Assembly: GCA_009783135.1 (NCBI GenBank)
Contig: WRHS01000035.1
Location: 1-13,843 of the forward strand
Reading direction: 5' to 3'
DNA length: 13,843 bases
Source of the DNA: Dehalococcoidia bacterium
GTDB lineage: Bacteria; Chloroflexota; Dehalococcoidia; Dehalococcoidales; UBA1222
The translations under genes and the position numbers were made by a program. Of this stretch, positions 1-7,442 are shown in pieces. Position 1 is the stretch's first letter; each line of letters begins with the position of its first letter. The notes under the pieces are model-generated. The model made no database searches. It saw only the letters and a list, made by a program, of their open reading frames with translations, and was not told where the DNA came from.

Positions 1-420
1 TCTGTTAAGGCAAAAGAAATTAAACGCGAATGGCATGTTCTTGACGCTGCGGATCAGGTGCTGGGCGAAATCGCCACAGAGGCGGCTAAAATCCTTATGG
101 GAAAGAACAAGGCTATGTTCACGCGACACCTGGACACCGGTGATTATGTGGTAGTCATCAATGCGTCCAAGATTAAGGTGACAGGCAAAAAATTAGAGCA
201 GAAAATGTATTACAGGCACTCAGGGTATCCGGGTGGTTTCCGCAGCGTAGCACTATCTGAGGTTCTGAGCAAAAAACCCGAGATGGTTATTGAGCATGCC
301 GTAAAAGGTATGCTGCCCCAGAATAAACTGGGTGATGCTATGCTCAAAAAATTGAAAGTCTATGCCGGTGCGGAGCATCCGCATGGTAATATTGCAGTCG
401 CCAAGCAGGCTGAGGCTTAA
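1..420 (+). CDS. rplM: 50S ribosomal protein L13 (5' end missing)
   Basis: Ribosomal protein L13, an early-assembly protein of the large subunit that binds 23S rRNA. The frame is open from base 1, beginning SVKAKEIKREW, so only about four or five N-terminal residues lie outside the window. Family hallmarks visible are HLDTGDYVVVINA, KIKVTGKK, YYRHSGYPGG, KKPEMVIEHAVKGMLP and KLKVYAGAEHPH near the C-terminus. The stop is TAA at 418-420. The next gene, rpsI, starts 11 bases later; rplM-rpsI is one of the most conserved bacterial gene pairs and the two are surely cotranscribed. Identification is secure; only the start cannot be placed. Confidence 0.97.
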   Translation, partial: SVKAKEIKREWHVLDAADQVLGEIATEAAKILMGKNKAMFTRHLDTGDYVVVINASKIKVTGKKLEQKMYYRHSGYPGGFRSVALSEVLSKKPEMVIEHAVKGMLPQNKLGDAMLKKLKVYAGAEHPHGNIAVAKQAEA

Positions 421-431
421 GGGGGATATTG

Positions 432-827
432 ATGGTAAAGAAAACTTATTCCAGTGGTACCGGCAGACGTAAAACTGCCGTGTCGCAGGTTAAATTGAAC
501 CCGGGTAGCGGTAGTATACTCGTCGATGGACAGGATTATGAGGAGCGTTTTACACGCATTGACCATCGCCTGACGATTACCAAGCCGCTTATCGCAACAC
601 AGACGACAACGAAATATGACATTGTCGTGAAAGTGGAAGGCGGCGGTATTACAGGACAAGCTGATGCAATTGCGCTGGGTATCTCCCGCGCACTGCTTAA
701 GGAAGACGAAAATCACAAAGCGGTCTTGCGCTCAGAGGGATTGCTGACACGCGACCCGCGCGCCAAAGAAAGAAAGAAAGCCGGACTGAAGCGCGCCCGC
801 AAAGCATCGCAGTATACAAAGCGTTAA
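432..827 (+). CDS. rpsI: 30S ribosomal protein S9
   Basis: Ribosomal protein S9, a small-subunit head protein whose basic C-terminal tail reaches the P-site tRNA. The 131-residue length is normal for the family. Visible hallmarks are the N-terminal YSSGTGRRKTAVSQVKL, the central GGGITGQADAIALGISRAL and the end DPRAKERKKAGLKRARKASQYTKR, of which the terminal KR is universal. I start at ATG 432, preceded by an AGGGGG ribosome binding site at 420-425; a TTG directly upstream at 429 is in frame but less likely. It follows rplM by 11 bases and is followed by a strong hairpin terminator, so it is the last gene of this plus-strand unit. Confidence 0.97.
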   Translation: MVKKTYSSGTGRRKTAVSQVKLNPGSGSILVDGQDYEERFTRIDHRLTITKPLIATQTTTKYDIVVKVEGGGITGQADAIALGISRALLKEDENHKAVLRSEGLLTRDPRAKERKKAGLKRARKASQYTKR

Positions 828-858
828 ATCGCCTGTATTATTTGGGATACAGAAATTC

Positions 859-890
859 AAAGACCGCTGGAATTACCGGCGGTCTTTTGG
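859..890 (+). terminator. Rho-independent terminator of rplM-rpsI
   Basis: The arms 859-867 (AAAGACCGC) and 879-887 (GCGGTCTTT) pair perfectly. TGG 868-870 with CCG 876-878 extend this to about 12 pairs around the loop AATTA. A short T-run follows on the plus strand. It lies 32 bases after the rpsI stop. Because the arms begin with A and end with T, it may also act, less well, on the converging minus-strand transcript. Confidence 0.85.
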
Positions 891-983
891 TTTATGCGAA
901 GTTTTGATTAATGGACTGCACGAATTATTTTTCTTCTGTTTAGCTATTTGCGCTAATGCTCATATATGTTTTGAGCCCGAAAA

Positions 984-2378
984 TTATAAAATTGGAACAT
1001 AACCGCAAAGCTCAATTAACCGTTGCCCTTCTTCAGTAGTGATCCAGTCGAAAAGATTTTTAACATTTGGATTCTCAAGTGCTTGTTTTGTTGTGTAGGC
1101 ATAAACATCGACGGTGAATGGATAAATGCTGTTTTGTATGTTCTCAATGGAAGGCTCGATGCCGTTAACTGACAGGATTTTAAGTCTTTCATGTGGGTTC
1201 ATTACAGTGGTGTAGTAACGAAACGAATAACCGATTGCGCCACTGTAGCCATGATAACTTGCCACATCATCCATTATTCCGCCCATGAAGCCTGATATGT
1301 GTTCAATGATTGGCGGAGCCATGGTAATTCCACGCATCACAACATTTTCCATAATGGTTTGACTGCCGGAGTTCTTTGGACGTTGGTATGGAATAATATC
1401 CCCTTTTTTGCTTCCCAGATCGCTCCAGTTGACTATTTCTTCGGTATAGATTTTTTGAATTTGCTCTATGCTTAAATCATTGACGGGGTTTGCTGTATTA
1501 ACAAAGAACACAAATGCTTCCAGTGATACCTTAACTGCTATTAATTCAACACCTGCTTCTTGCGCGGCGGCGAGTTGTTCATTTGAAGGTTGCACTCCAA
1601 AAATAATATCCGCATCACCCGCGATTAGCCGATCAAATGCTCCATCGGTGCGGCTGCATTCAACATAGTTTTTGATGGTAGTTGAGTCAAGTCCGCGATA
1701 AATTGTTTCAGCCATTGCCGCGTACACGGGGTAAGCAGCTGTCGCGCCATCCAAGCGTGGGTAATCGCCGCTTATAATGAGAGATGGTGTGAAATCTGCT
1801 TTGATAAGCAGGTTGTCTGTTGTGAAAGGCGTATAATAATAGAGACGAAGTTCTTCAGTTATTCTATCACCGCGCCCGCCAGTACGGAAGGTATGTGACG
1901 TGTGATAGTTGTCCAGCCCAAAAATTAGTGAGCCAAGTAATATGGCGGTACAAGGCAACAACCAAAAACGCTTCCAGTTTAATTTGATGGATTTACCAGA
2001 GAATCGTTCTCCAATGGTCAGCCCAATGGCTGTTAACAGAGGAATCGCTCCTATTGCTATGTAGAAATATAGCCCAGTAATCATACCGTAGTTATCCAAC
2101 GAGAATGGAGCCCAATTCTTCAGCAGTTGTATGAGCATAATAAGAAAAAGAACAATAATTGGAATGAAAAACGGGAAGAAGCGCTTTAAGGCTTCTTTAG
2201 GCATGGATACCTCTTTCCCGATAAAATATAGCAGCAATAATAATACTGCGGAAATCAATGCTCCCACAATCAGGGGAATTACCGGAAAAATGGAAAATGG
2301 CAGAAGAACAACTATTGTGGCAATTGTAATACCAATGCAAAGGGCGAGCATTGCTATTGCGTACTTCATCACTTTCAT
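984..2378 (-). CDS. PstS-like phosphate-binding domain protein anchored by five membrane helices
   Basis: A 464-residue protein with a C-terminal periplasmic-binding domain of the phosphate (PstS) type. Residues about 5-28, 30-53, 68-87, 98-123 and 137-156 are hydrophobic enough to be five membrane helices, which would put the binding domain (about 175-464) outside the cell. PstS-type motifs are LDGATAAYPVYAAMAE (209-224), DADIIFGVQPS (255-265), NPVNDLSIEQIQKIY (297-311) and YQRPKNSGSQTIME (331-344). Normal PstS has a signal peptide or lipobox rather than several helices. No PstC, PstA or PstB gene is near, so a sensing or scavenging role is as likely as transport. The start at 2378 lies 8 bases after the isomerase stop and lacks a clear ribosome binding site; ATG 2369 is an alternative. 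The gene is more AT-rich than its neighbours. Ligand identity is inferred from the family only. Confidence 0.8.
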   Translation of the reverse strand: MKVMKYAIAMLALCIGITIATIVVLLPFSIFPVIPLIVGALISAVLLLLLYFIGKEVSMPKEALKRFFPFFIPIIVLFLIMLIQLLKNWAPFSLDNYGMITGLYFYIAIGAIPLLTAIGLTIGERFSGKSIKLNWKRFWLLPCTAILLGSLIFGLDNYHTSHTFRTGGRGDRITEELRLYYYTPFTTDNLLIKADFTPSLIISGDYPRLDGATAAYPVYAAMAETIYRGLDSTTIKNYVECSRTDGAFDRLIAGDADIIFGVQPSNEQLAAAQEAGVELIAVKVSLEAFVFFVNTANPVNDLSIEQIQKIYTEEIVNWSDLGSKKGDIIPYQRPKNSGSQTIMENVVMRGITMAPPIIEHISGFMGGIMDDVASYHGYSGAIGYSFRYYTTVMNPHERLKILSVNGIEPSIENIQNSIYPFTVDVYAYTTKQALENPNVKNLFDWITTEEGQRLIELCGYVPIL

Positions 2379-2386
2379 CCAAAATG

Positions 2387-3454
2387 CTACATTTTGGTCA
2401 GTTCTGCTCTGAGATATTCTACGGCTTTGATTGGATATGGATCGATGCCATAAAGCAATGCCAGATAGTAGCTGACATAATCTCCAAGGAGAATAAGACT
2501 TAACATCTGCGCAAGCTTACTCTGTCCTTTGGCGTCAAGAATAGTATGTTTTATGCCAGCCTTGTCCAATATGCGACCAGTGATATCGTAGCGCAGGAGC
2601 ACACGTGGATGCAGGTTTGAGCAGCGCAACATTATCACATGGGCATTAAGGCTTACTTCCGTTGGAAACTCATATCCTGTCGTGGCATTATGGTTTAACT
2701 CAGGGAAAGCGGCGCTGGATGCCCAAGCCTTGGCATTTTCATTGATTTGCAGATGCCAGCGTCTGGCTACCTCAGATAGATGCTCTGCTCCGTATATTAT
2801 GGTCATTTTATTGTATAAAAGGCGCGCTAACTGTTTGGCTTGATTGTTTGCCTCCGGTGCGTTTTCGTTTAGCTGTTGGCTATACTCCTGCAGCATATTG
2901 CAGGCCTCTGCCACGTCGGCACGCTTATCATCAAGTAGCCCCAGCTGACAGAATATCCCCAGAAGCGCTAGAAAGCTCAATGGGAGGGTGGCACGAGGGG
3001 GAGACTGGTAGTTGAGCATAAAGACAGGAATGTTGCGCTCTTTTGCCAATGTAGCTAATTGTCCGCCTGAGGTCAGCACTATTTTTTTACAGCCACTATT
3101 GATGAGTGGCTTGAAAGCTGACAAGGTTTCCTCCGTTGTGCCTGAGTAACTTGAGGCAATAACTAACGTATTGTCATCAAGAAACGCCGGGGCAGTGTAA
3201 GCCCGGCTGATAAAAATAGGTACGCGACACTCGTTGATTACCAAGCTGCTCAAAAGGTCGCAACCGATAGCGGATCCGCCCATACCCAATACGACAACTT
3301 TGTTTACGTCGCCGTAGTTGTCAGGCAGTTTCAGGAGTTGTGCCTGTTCCCATGCGTATGAACATAGTGTTGGGATGTCGTGCAAGTGGCGCAGCATATC
3401 GGAAGGGTCAAGTTTCGTATAATTACTTATATCGTCAAGATTGGTCTTGCTCAT
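2387..3454 (-). CDS. Bifunctional phosphoglucose/phosphomannose isomerase (SIS family)
   Basis: A 355-residue SIS-domain isomerase expected to interconvert fructose-6-P with glucose-6-P and mannose-6-P in the cytoplasm. The first SIS domain shows VVLGMGGSAIG (54-64) and SSYSGTTEET (101-110), the phosphate-binding loop. The signature region of the archaeal-type PGI/PMI family follows: NENAKAW from 238 with Glu239, and AAFPELNHN with His255. Their spacing of 16 residues matches the catalytic Glu/His pair known in the Pyrobaculum enzyme (Glu203 and His219, from memory). I start at 3454 (MSKTN) because AAAGGAG lies just upstream at 3459-3466; longer in-frame versions would overlap the mutase. The start overlaps the mutase stop as TAATG, so translation is probably coupled. 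Pairing with a phosphohexomutase fits synthesis of mannose-1-P or glucose-1-P. Confidence 0.9.
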   Translation of the reverse strand: MSKTNLDDISNYTKLDPSDMLRHLHDIPTLCSYAWEQAQLLKLPDNYGDVNKVVVLGMGGSAIGCDLLSSLVINECRVPIFISRAYTAPAFLDDNTLVIASSYSGTTEETLSAFKPLINSGCKKIVLTSGGQLATLAKERNIPVFMLNYQSPPRATLPLSFLALLGIFCQLGLLDDKRADVAEACNMLQEYSQQLNENAPEANNQAKQLARLLYNKMTIIYGAEHLSEVARRWHLQINENAKAWASSAAFPELNHNATTGYEFPTEVSLNAHVIMLRCSNLHPRVLLRYDITGRILDKAGIKHTILDAKGQSKLAQMLSLILLGDYVSYYLALLYGIDPYPIKAVEYLRAELTKM

Positions 3455-4890
3455 TAAATCTCCTTTATTCCTGCCAACTGCATGCCGCAATCAAGCAGGC
3501 TTTGCACTTGTTGTGTGCTGGACCCTTCGGCGTACACACGCAGTAGAGGCTCTGTGCCGGAAAAACGCACCAATAACCAGCCACCATCGACCAGTACGAA
3601 ACGGAATCCGTCCTCTGTTTCCTTGCGTAAAACAGCTACGCCGCTTAGTTCGGCGGGGGAGGACTCCTGCATGCGTTGTATTACGAGCATGCGTTCCTCC
3701 TCAGCAAAATGAGTGTCGCGGCGGTCATAATAATGCGAGCCAACTTTTTTGTATAAGGTGTCCAGCAGTTGCGTTGGTGTTTTGCCTGTGCGTGCCATCA
3801 GGTCGAGGAAATACAGCCCGGCGAGCAATCCGTCGCGTTCTGGAACATGCCCGCGGAAGCCATAGCCGCCGCTTTCCTCGCCGCCAATGATGGCATTTTC
3901 GCGTTGCATCACCGGGGCTACATACTTAAAGCCGACAGATGTTTCAAAAACCGGTACGTCGTAAAGTTCGCCTAAGCGGTTGAGCATATTCGTGGTAGTG
4001 ATTGTTTTGACGATAGCGCCGCGTTCGCCGCGTATTTCAAGGAAGTAGAGTGCCAGCAGGGCATATACCTGAAGTTGTGTGACGTAGTTGCCATTTTCGT
4101 CCATTATGCCCAAGCGGTCAGCGTCGCCGTCAGTGGACAGCCCGACTGATGCTCCAATGGTTTTAACATGCTCGCTTAGATCTGCCAGATTAATCCCGAT
4201 AGGCTCAGGTTGCTTCATGCCGGGGAAAGCCGGATTTGGAGAACTTTTAATTTCGCTGATGCAGCTTGAGCCTTTTCCCAGCAACATTTTGAAATATCCG
4301 CATCCTGCCCCGTGCATTGAATCAACGGCAATCTTGAGTCCGGCACGGCGAATGCCCTCAAGATCAATCAGACTTTCAATTTGGCGGCGGTAGGCAGATT
4401 TGAAATCACTGATAGTTACCAATCCCTGCATTACTGCGTCGCTTAATCTGATCTTGCGGATGTTTCGTGGTTGAGATTGGGCAATCAACTCCTCAATGCG
4501 GGCTACTGTTTCATAAGGGGCGCTAGCGCCGTCCGGAGATTTGTACTTAAAGCCGTTCCACGAGCCCGGATTGTGGCTGGCTGTGATGACGATGCCGCCG
4601 CCGGCCTGCAGATGTGCGACAGAGTAGCTTAGCACCGGCGTAGGCACGGCACTATCGCTTAAATAAACACGGATGCCGTTGCCTGCTAGAACCTCGGCTG
4701 ATGTTTTGGCAAAATCGTCTGATGCGAATCGCGTGTCAAAGCCGATTACAACGCCTTTTTGCGCAAGCTCTGCCTCGTGCAGGTAGTCGGCTACCGCTTG
4801 GGCACAGATGCGCACGTTTGCGAAAGTAAACTCATCAGCTATGACGGCACGCCAGCCGTCTGTGCCGAATTTTATAGTGTTCCCTGTCAT
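3454..4890 (-). CDS. Phosphomannomutase/phosphoglucomutase (alpha-D-phosphohexomutase)
   Basis: A 478-residue four-domain phosphohexomutase that moves phosphate between C6 and C1 of mannose or glucose through a phosphoserine. All four signature loops are present: TASHNP with catalytic Ser105 (103-108), the Mg-binding DGDADR (254-259), the sugar-specificity loop GGEESGG (336-342) and the phosphate-binding RFSGTEP (442-448). The text around the serine (GSWNGFKYKSPDGA) and the GEESG loop fit phosphomannomutase/phosphoglucomutase rather than GlmM. The ATG at 4890 has an AAAGGA ribosome binding site upstream. The gene follows metK by 71 bases and its stop overlaps the start of the isomerase by one base. 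Substrate preference between mannose and glucose cannot be read from the sequence. Confidence 0.93.
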   Translation of the reverse strand: MTGNTIKFGTDGWRAVIADEFTFANVRICAQAVADYLHEAELAQKGVVIGFDTRFASDDFAKTSAEVLAGNGIRVYLSDSAVPTPVLSYSVAHLQAGGGIVITASHNPGSWNGFKYKSPDGASAPYETVARIEELIAQSQPRNIRKIRLSDAVMQGLVTISDFKSAYRRQIESLIDLEGIRRAGLKIAVDSMHGAGCGYFKMLLGKGSSCISEIKSSPNPAFPGMKQPEPIGINLADLSEHVKTIGASVGLSTDGDADRLGIMDENGNYVTQLQVYALLALYFLEIRGERGAIVKTITTTNMLNRLGELYDVPVFETSVGFKYVAPVMQRENAIIGGEESGGYGFRGHVPERDGLLAGLYFLDLMARTGKTPTQLLDTLYKKVGSHYYDRRDTHFAEEERMLVIQRMQESSPAELSGVAVLRKETEDGFRFVLVDGGWLLVRFSGTEPLLRVYAEGSSTQQVQSLLDCGMQLAGIKEI

Positions 4891-4961
4891 GCTGTTCCTT
4901 TCGCGCCGTGAATAGTTTTCATGTTTGGGCTTTTGGCGCGGGAGCAGTATTCGCCGCTATT

Positions 4962-6170
4962 CTAACTGCTGAATCCCTCTCGGCGCAAGAGCTCAGCCTT
5001 GTCGGTTCTTTCCCAAGGCAGAGCAATATCACTGCGCCCGAAATGTCCATAAGTGGCTGTTTGGCGATAAATGGGGCGCAGCAGATCAAATGTGCGGATG
5101 ATGGCCGACGGACGCAGATCAAAGTGTTTCTGCAGCAACTCATCCAATTTTTGCGGGCACACTTTTTCCGTGCCGAATGTTTCCAAAGAAACCGACAGCG
5201 GATGTGCCACGCCAATTACGTAGGATATTTGGATTTCAAGTCTGTCTGCCAGACCTGCGGCTACCATGTTTTTGGCAATGTAGCGCGCCATATAAGCCGC
5301 CGAGCGGTCTACTTTGGTGGGGTCCTTGCCTGAGAAAGCTCCCCCGCCGTGGCGCGCCATGCCGCCGTATGTATCCACCAGCAGCTTGCGTCCGGTGAAG
5401 CCGGTATCTGAGACAGGCCCACCAAGTTCAAACATACCGGTGGCGTTGACATAATACTTGGTATCACGGTCCAGCAGATCATCTGCGATGACGGGACGCA
5501 CGACATGTTGCAGTACATTTTGCCTAATCTGCTCTTGGTCAATGCCACCGTCGTGTTGTGCGCCGATAACCACACTGTCAATACGCTTGACCTTGCCGTC
5601 TTGGTACTCTACGGTCACCTGACTTTTGCCGTCCGGGCGCAGGTAGGGAATAGTGCCGTTCTTGCGTACCTGAGACAGGCGTTGCGTCAGCTTATGTGCT
5701 GTAGCAATCGGCATAGGCATCAACTCCGGTGTTTCGTTGCAGGCAAAGCCTACCATCATGCCCTGATCACCGGCACCAAGCGTGTCAAGTGCGTCCTTGG
5801 AGCCGCTCTTGAACTCTGTTGAGGAGTTGACACCCTGAGCAATATGGGGGGACTGTTTGTTGATGGATGTCATCACGCCGCATGTGCGGTACTCAAAGCC
5901 ATACTCCGGCTTGGTATAGCCGATATCCTGAATTACCTTGCGCACAATTTCGGCTATGTCAGAGTAGGCCGATGTGGTAATTTCGCCCAGTACAAATACC
6001 AAGCCGTTGGTAACGGCGGTTTCACAGGCAACATGCGCCTGTGGGTCGCGCGACAAAATATCATCCAGCACGGCATCGGATATCTGGTCACAGATTTTAT
6101 CCGGATGGCCCTCGGTGACCGACTCCGATGTAAAGAAATACTTGGGTGCATTACAAAATGTGTAAGTCAT
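4962..6170 (-). CDS. metK: S-adenosylmethionine synthetase
   Basis: MetK joins methionine and ATP to make SAM, releasing phosphate and pyrophosphate. The 402 residues match the family length (about 380-400). Visible motifs are FTSESVTEGHPDKICDQISD with GHPDK at 21-25, the signature GAGDQG (132-137), HDGGI near 206-210 and the P-loop-like GGGAFSGKDP (275-284), followed by KVDRSAAYMARYIAKN. The start at 6170 (MTYTF) is supported by AAGGAG at 6179-6184, eight bases away. It follows ahcY by only 12 bases, so the SAM-making and SAH-removing steps are cotranscribed. I see nothing broken or unusual in it. Confidence 0.97.
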   Translation of the reverse strand: MTYTFCNAPKYFFTSESVTEGHPDKICDQISDAVLDDILSRDPQAHVACETAVTNGLVFVLGEITTSAYSDIAEIVRKVIQDIGYTKPEYGFEYRTCGVMTSINKQSPHIAQGVNSSTEFKSGSKDALDTLGAGDQGMMVGFACNETPELMPMPIATAHKLTQRLSQVRKNGTIPYLRPDGKSQVTVEYQDGKVKRIDSVVIGAQHDGGIDQEQIRQNVLQHVVRPVIADDLLDRDTKYYVNATGMFELGGPVSDTGFTGRKLLVDTYGGMARHGGGAFSGKDPTKVDRSAAYMARYIAKNMVAAGLADRLEIQISYVIGVAHPLSVSLETFGTEKVCPQKLDELLQKHFDLRPSAIIRTFDLLRPIYRQTATYGHFGRSDIALPWERTDKAELLRREGFSS

Positions 6171-6182
6171 ATTCTGTGCTCC

Positions 6183-7442
6183 TTAAGTCCCTTCTTCCCA
6201 GCCGGCCAGGTAGCGCTCCTGCTCTGGTGTGAGCGTATCAATGTCAATGCCCATGGAGACAAGCTTAAGACGCGCCACAGTTTTGTCTATTTCCTCCGGC
6301 ACGGCGAATACTTTGCTGCCCAGCTTGCCGCAGTTTTTAACAAGGTATTCCAGACACAATGCCTGATTGGCAAAACTCATATCCATGACGGAGGCCGGAT
6401 GTCCCTCAGCTGCTGCCAAATTGATCAGGCGCCCCTCTCCCAGCAGGTATACCCTGCGACCGTTCTGCAGCGTGTATTCGTCTACGAACTGGCGCACGCA
6501 GCGCTTATTGCAGGACATGCGCTCCAGTGAGGGAATATCTATTTCAACGTTGAAATGCCCGCTGTTGGCAAGTATGGCGCCGTCTTTCAGCAGCATAATG
6601 ACCTCACGGCTGATTATGTGTTTATCCCCGGTTACTGTGATGAATATGTCGCCAAGGGGGGCTGCTTCTGTCATGGGCATCACACTGCATCCGTCCATAG
6701 CTGCCTCAAGCGCCTTGACCGGCTCAACCTCGGTGACGATGACATGTGCTCCCATACCCTTGGACCGCAGCGCCAGACCCTTGCCGCACCACCCGTATCC
6801 TGCCACCACCAGCGTTTTGCCGGCGAGCAGAACATTGGTCGCGCGAATGACGCCGTCAAGCGTGCTTTGGCCCGTACCGTAGCGGTTGTCGAACAAATAC
6901 TTGGTCAGTGCATCATTTACGGCGATGATGGGATAGGTGAGTTTGCCGGCATGTTCCATACTGCGCAGGCGTACCACGCCGGTCGTCGTTTCCTCTGTGC
7001 CACCAATCACGTCATTGAGCAGTTCGCTTCGCTTGGTATGCAGAGTGGTCACCAGATCGGCACCGTCGTCAATGGTAAGCTGCGGATTGTGATTTAACGC
7101 TGTGGTAATGTGCTTGTAGTAAGTGCGCTCATCTTCGCCCTTGATGGCATTGGTTGGTATGCCGGCATCGACAAGCGCCGCCGCCACATCGTCCTGCGTC
7201 GAGAGGGGGTTTGAGGCGCACACCACAAGGTCGGCCCCGCCTGCTTGTAAGGCAAGCGCCAAATTGGCGGTTTCGGTGGTGACATGCAGACAGGCGGACA
7301 CACGTATGCCGGAGAAGGGTTTTTCCTTTAGAAAGCGCTGCTTTATCTGAGCCAAAACGGGCATTTCGCGGGCGGCCCATTCAATGCGCAGGCGACCGTC
7401 ATGCGCTGCGTCGGGTGTTCTAATATCGGATTCAGTGCTCAT
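6183..7442 (-). CDS. ahcY: S-adenosylhomocysteine hydrolase
   Basis: AhcY splits S-adenosylhomocysteine into homocysteine and adenosine using tightly bound NAD, relieving product inhibition of methyltransferases. The 419 residues show the first signature SACLHVTTETANL (49-61), ASNPLSTQDDVAAAL (76-90), the catalytic NDALTKYLFDNRYGTGQS (176-193) and the NAD-binding loop VVAGYGWCGKG (212-222), then TEVEP and NSGHFNVEID. It ends GWEEGT and lacks the roughly 40-residue insertion and the KPDHYRY-like end of the long (eukaryotic and proteobacterial) type, so it belongs with the short archaeal/Thermotoga-type enzymes. The start at 7442 overlaps the kinase gene by 11 bases, with only a weak AGGAT site 11 bases upstream, which suggests coupled translation. 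Confidence 0.96.
   Translation of the reverse strand: MSTESDIRTPDAAHDGRLRIEWAAREMPVLAQIKQRFLKEKPFSGIRVSACLHVTTETANLALALQAGGADLVVCASNPLSTQDDVAAALVDAGIPTNAIKGEDERTYYKHITTALNHNPQLTIDDGADLVTTLHTKRSELLNDVIGGTEETTTGVVRLRSMEHAGKLTYPIIAVNDALTKYLFDNRYGTGQSTLDGVIRATNVLLAGKTLVVAGYGWCGKGLALRSKGMGAHVIVTEVEPVKALEAAMDGCSVMPMTEAAPLGDIFITVTGDKHIISREVIMLLKDGAILANSGHFNVEIDIPSLERMSCNKRCVRQFVDEYTLQNGRRVYLLGEGRLINLAAAEGHPASVMDMSFANQALCLEYLVKNCGKLGSKVFAVPEEIDKTVARLKLVSMGIDIDTLTPEQERYLAGWEEGT

Noticed and set aside
4891..4961. GCGCC/GGCGC pairing between metK and the mutase as a terminator
   Set aside because: The stem is five pairs with a loop of about 30 bases and there is no T-run, so it is not a credible terminator.
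5844..6530. 228-codon open frame on the plus strand opposite metK and ahcY
   Set aside because: It lies across two clearly real minus-strand genes, shows no domain or ribosome binding site, and is explained by codon bias of the opposite strand.
6555..7097. 180-codon plus-strand open frame opposite ahcY
   Set aside because: It is fully inside ahcY, whose motifs are unambiguous, and its translation has no recognisable features.
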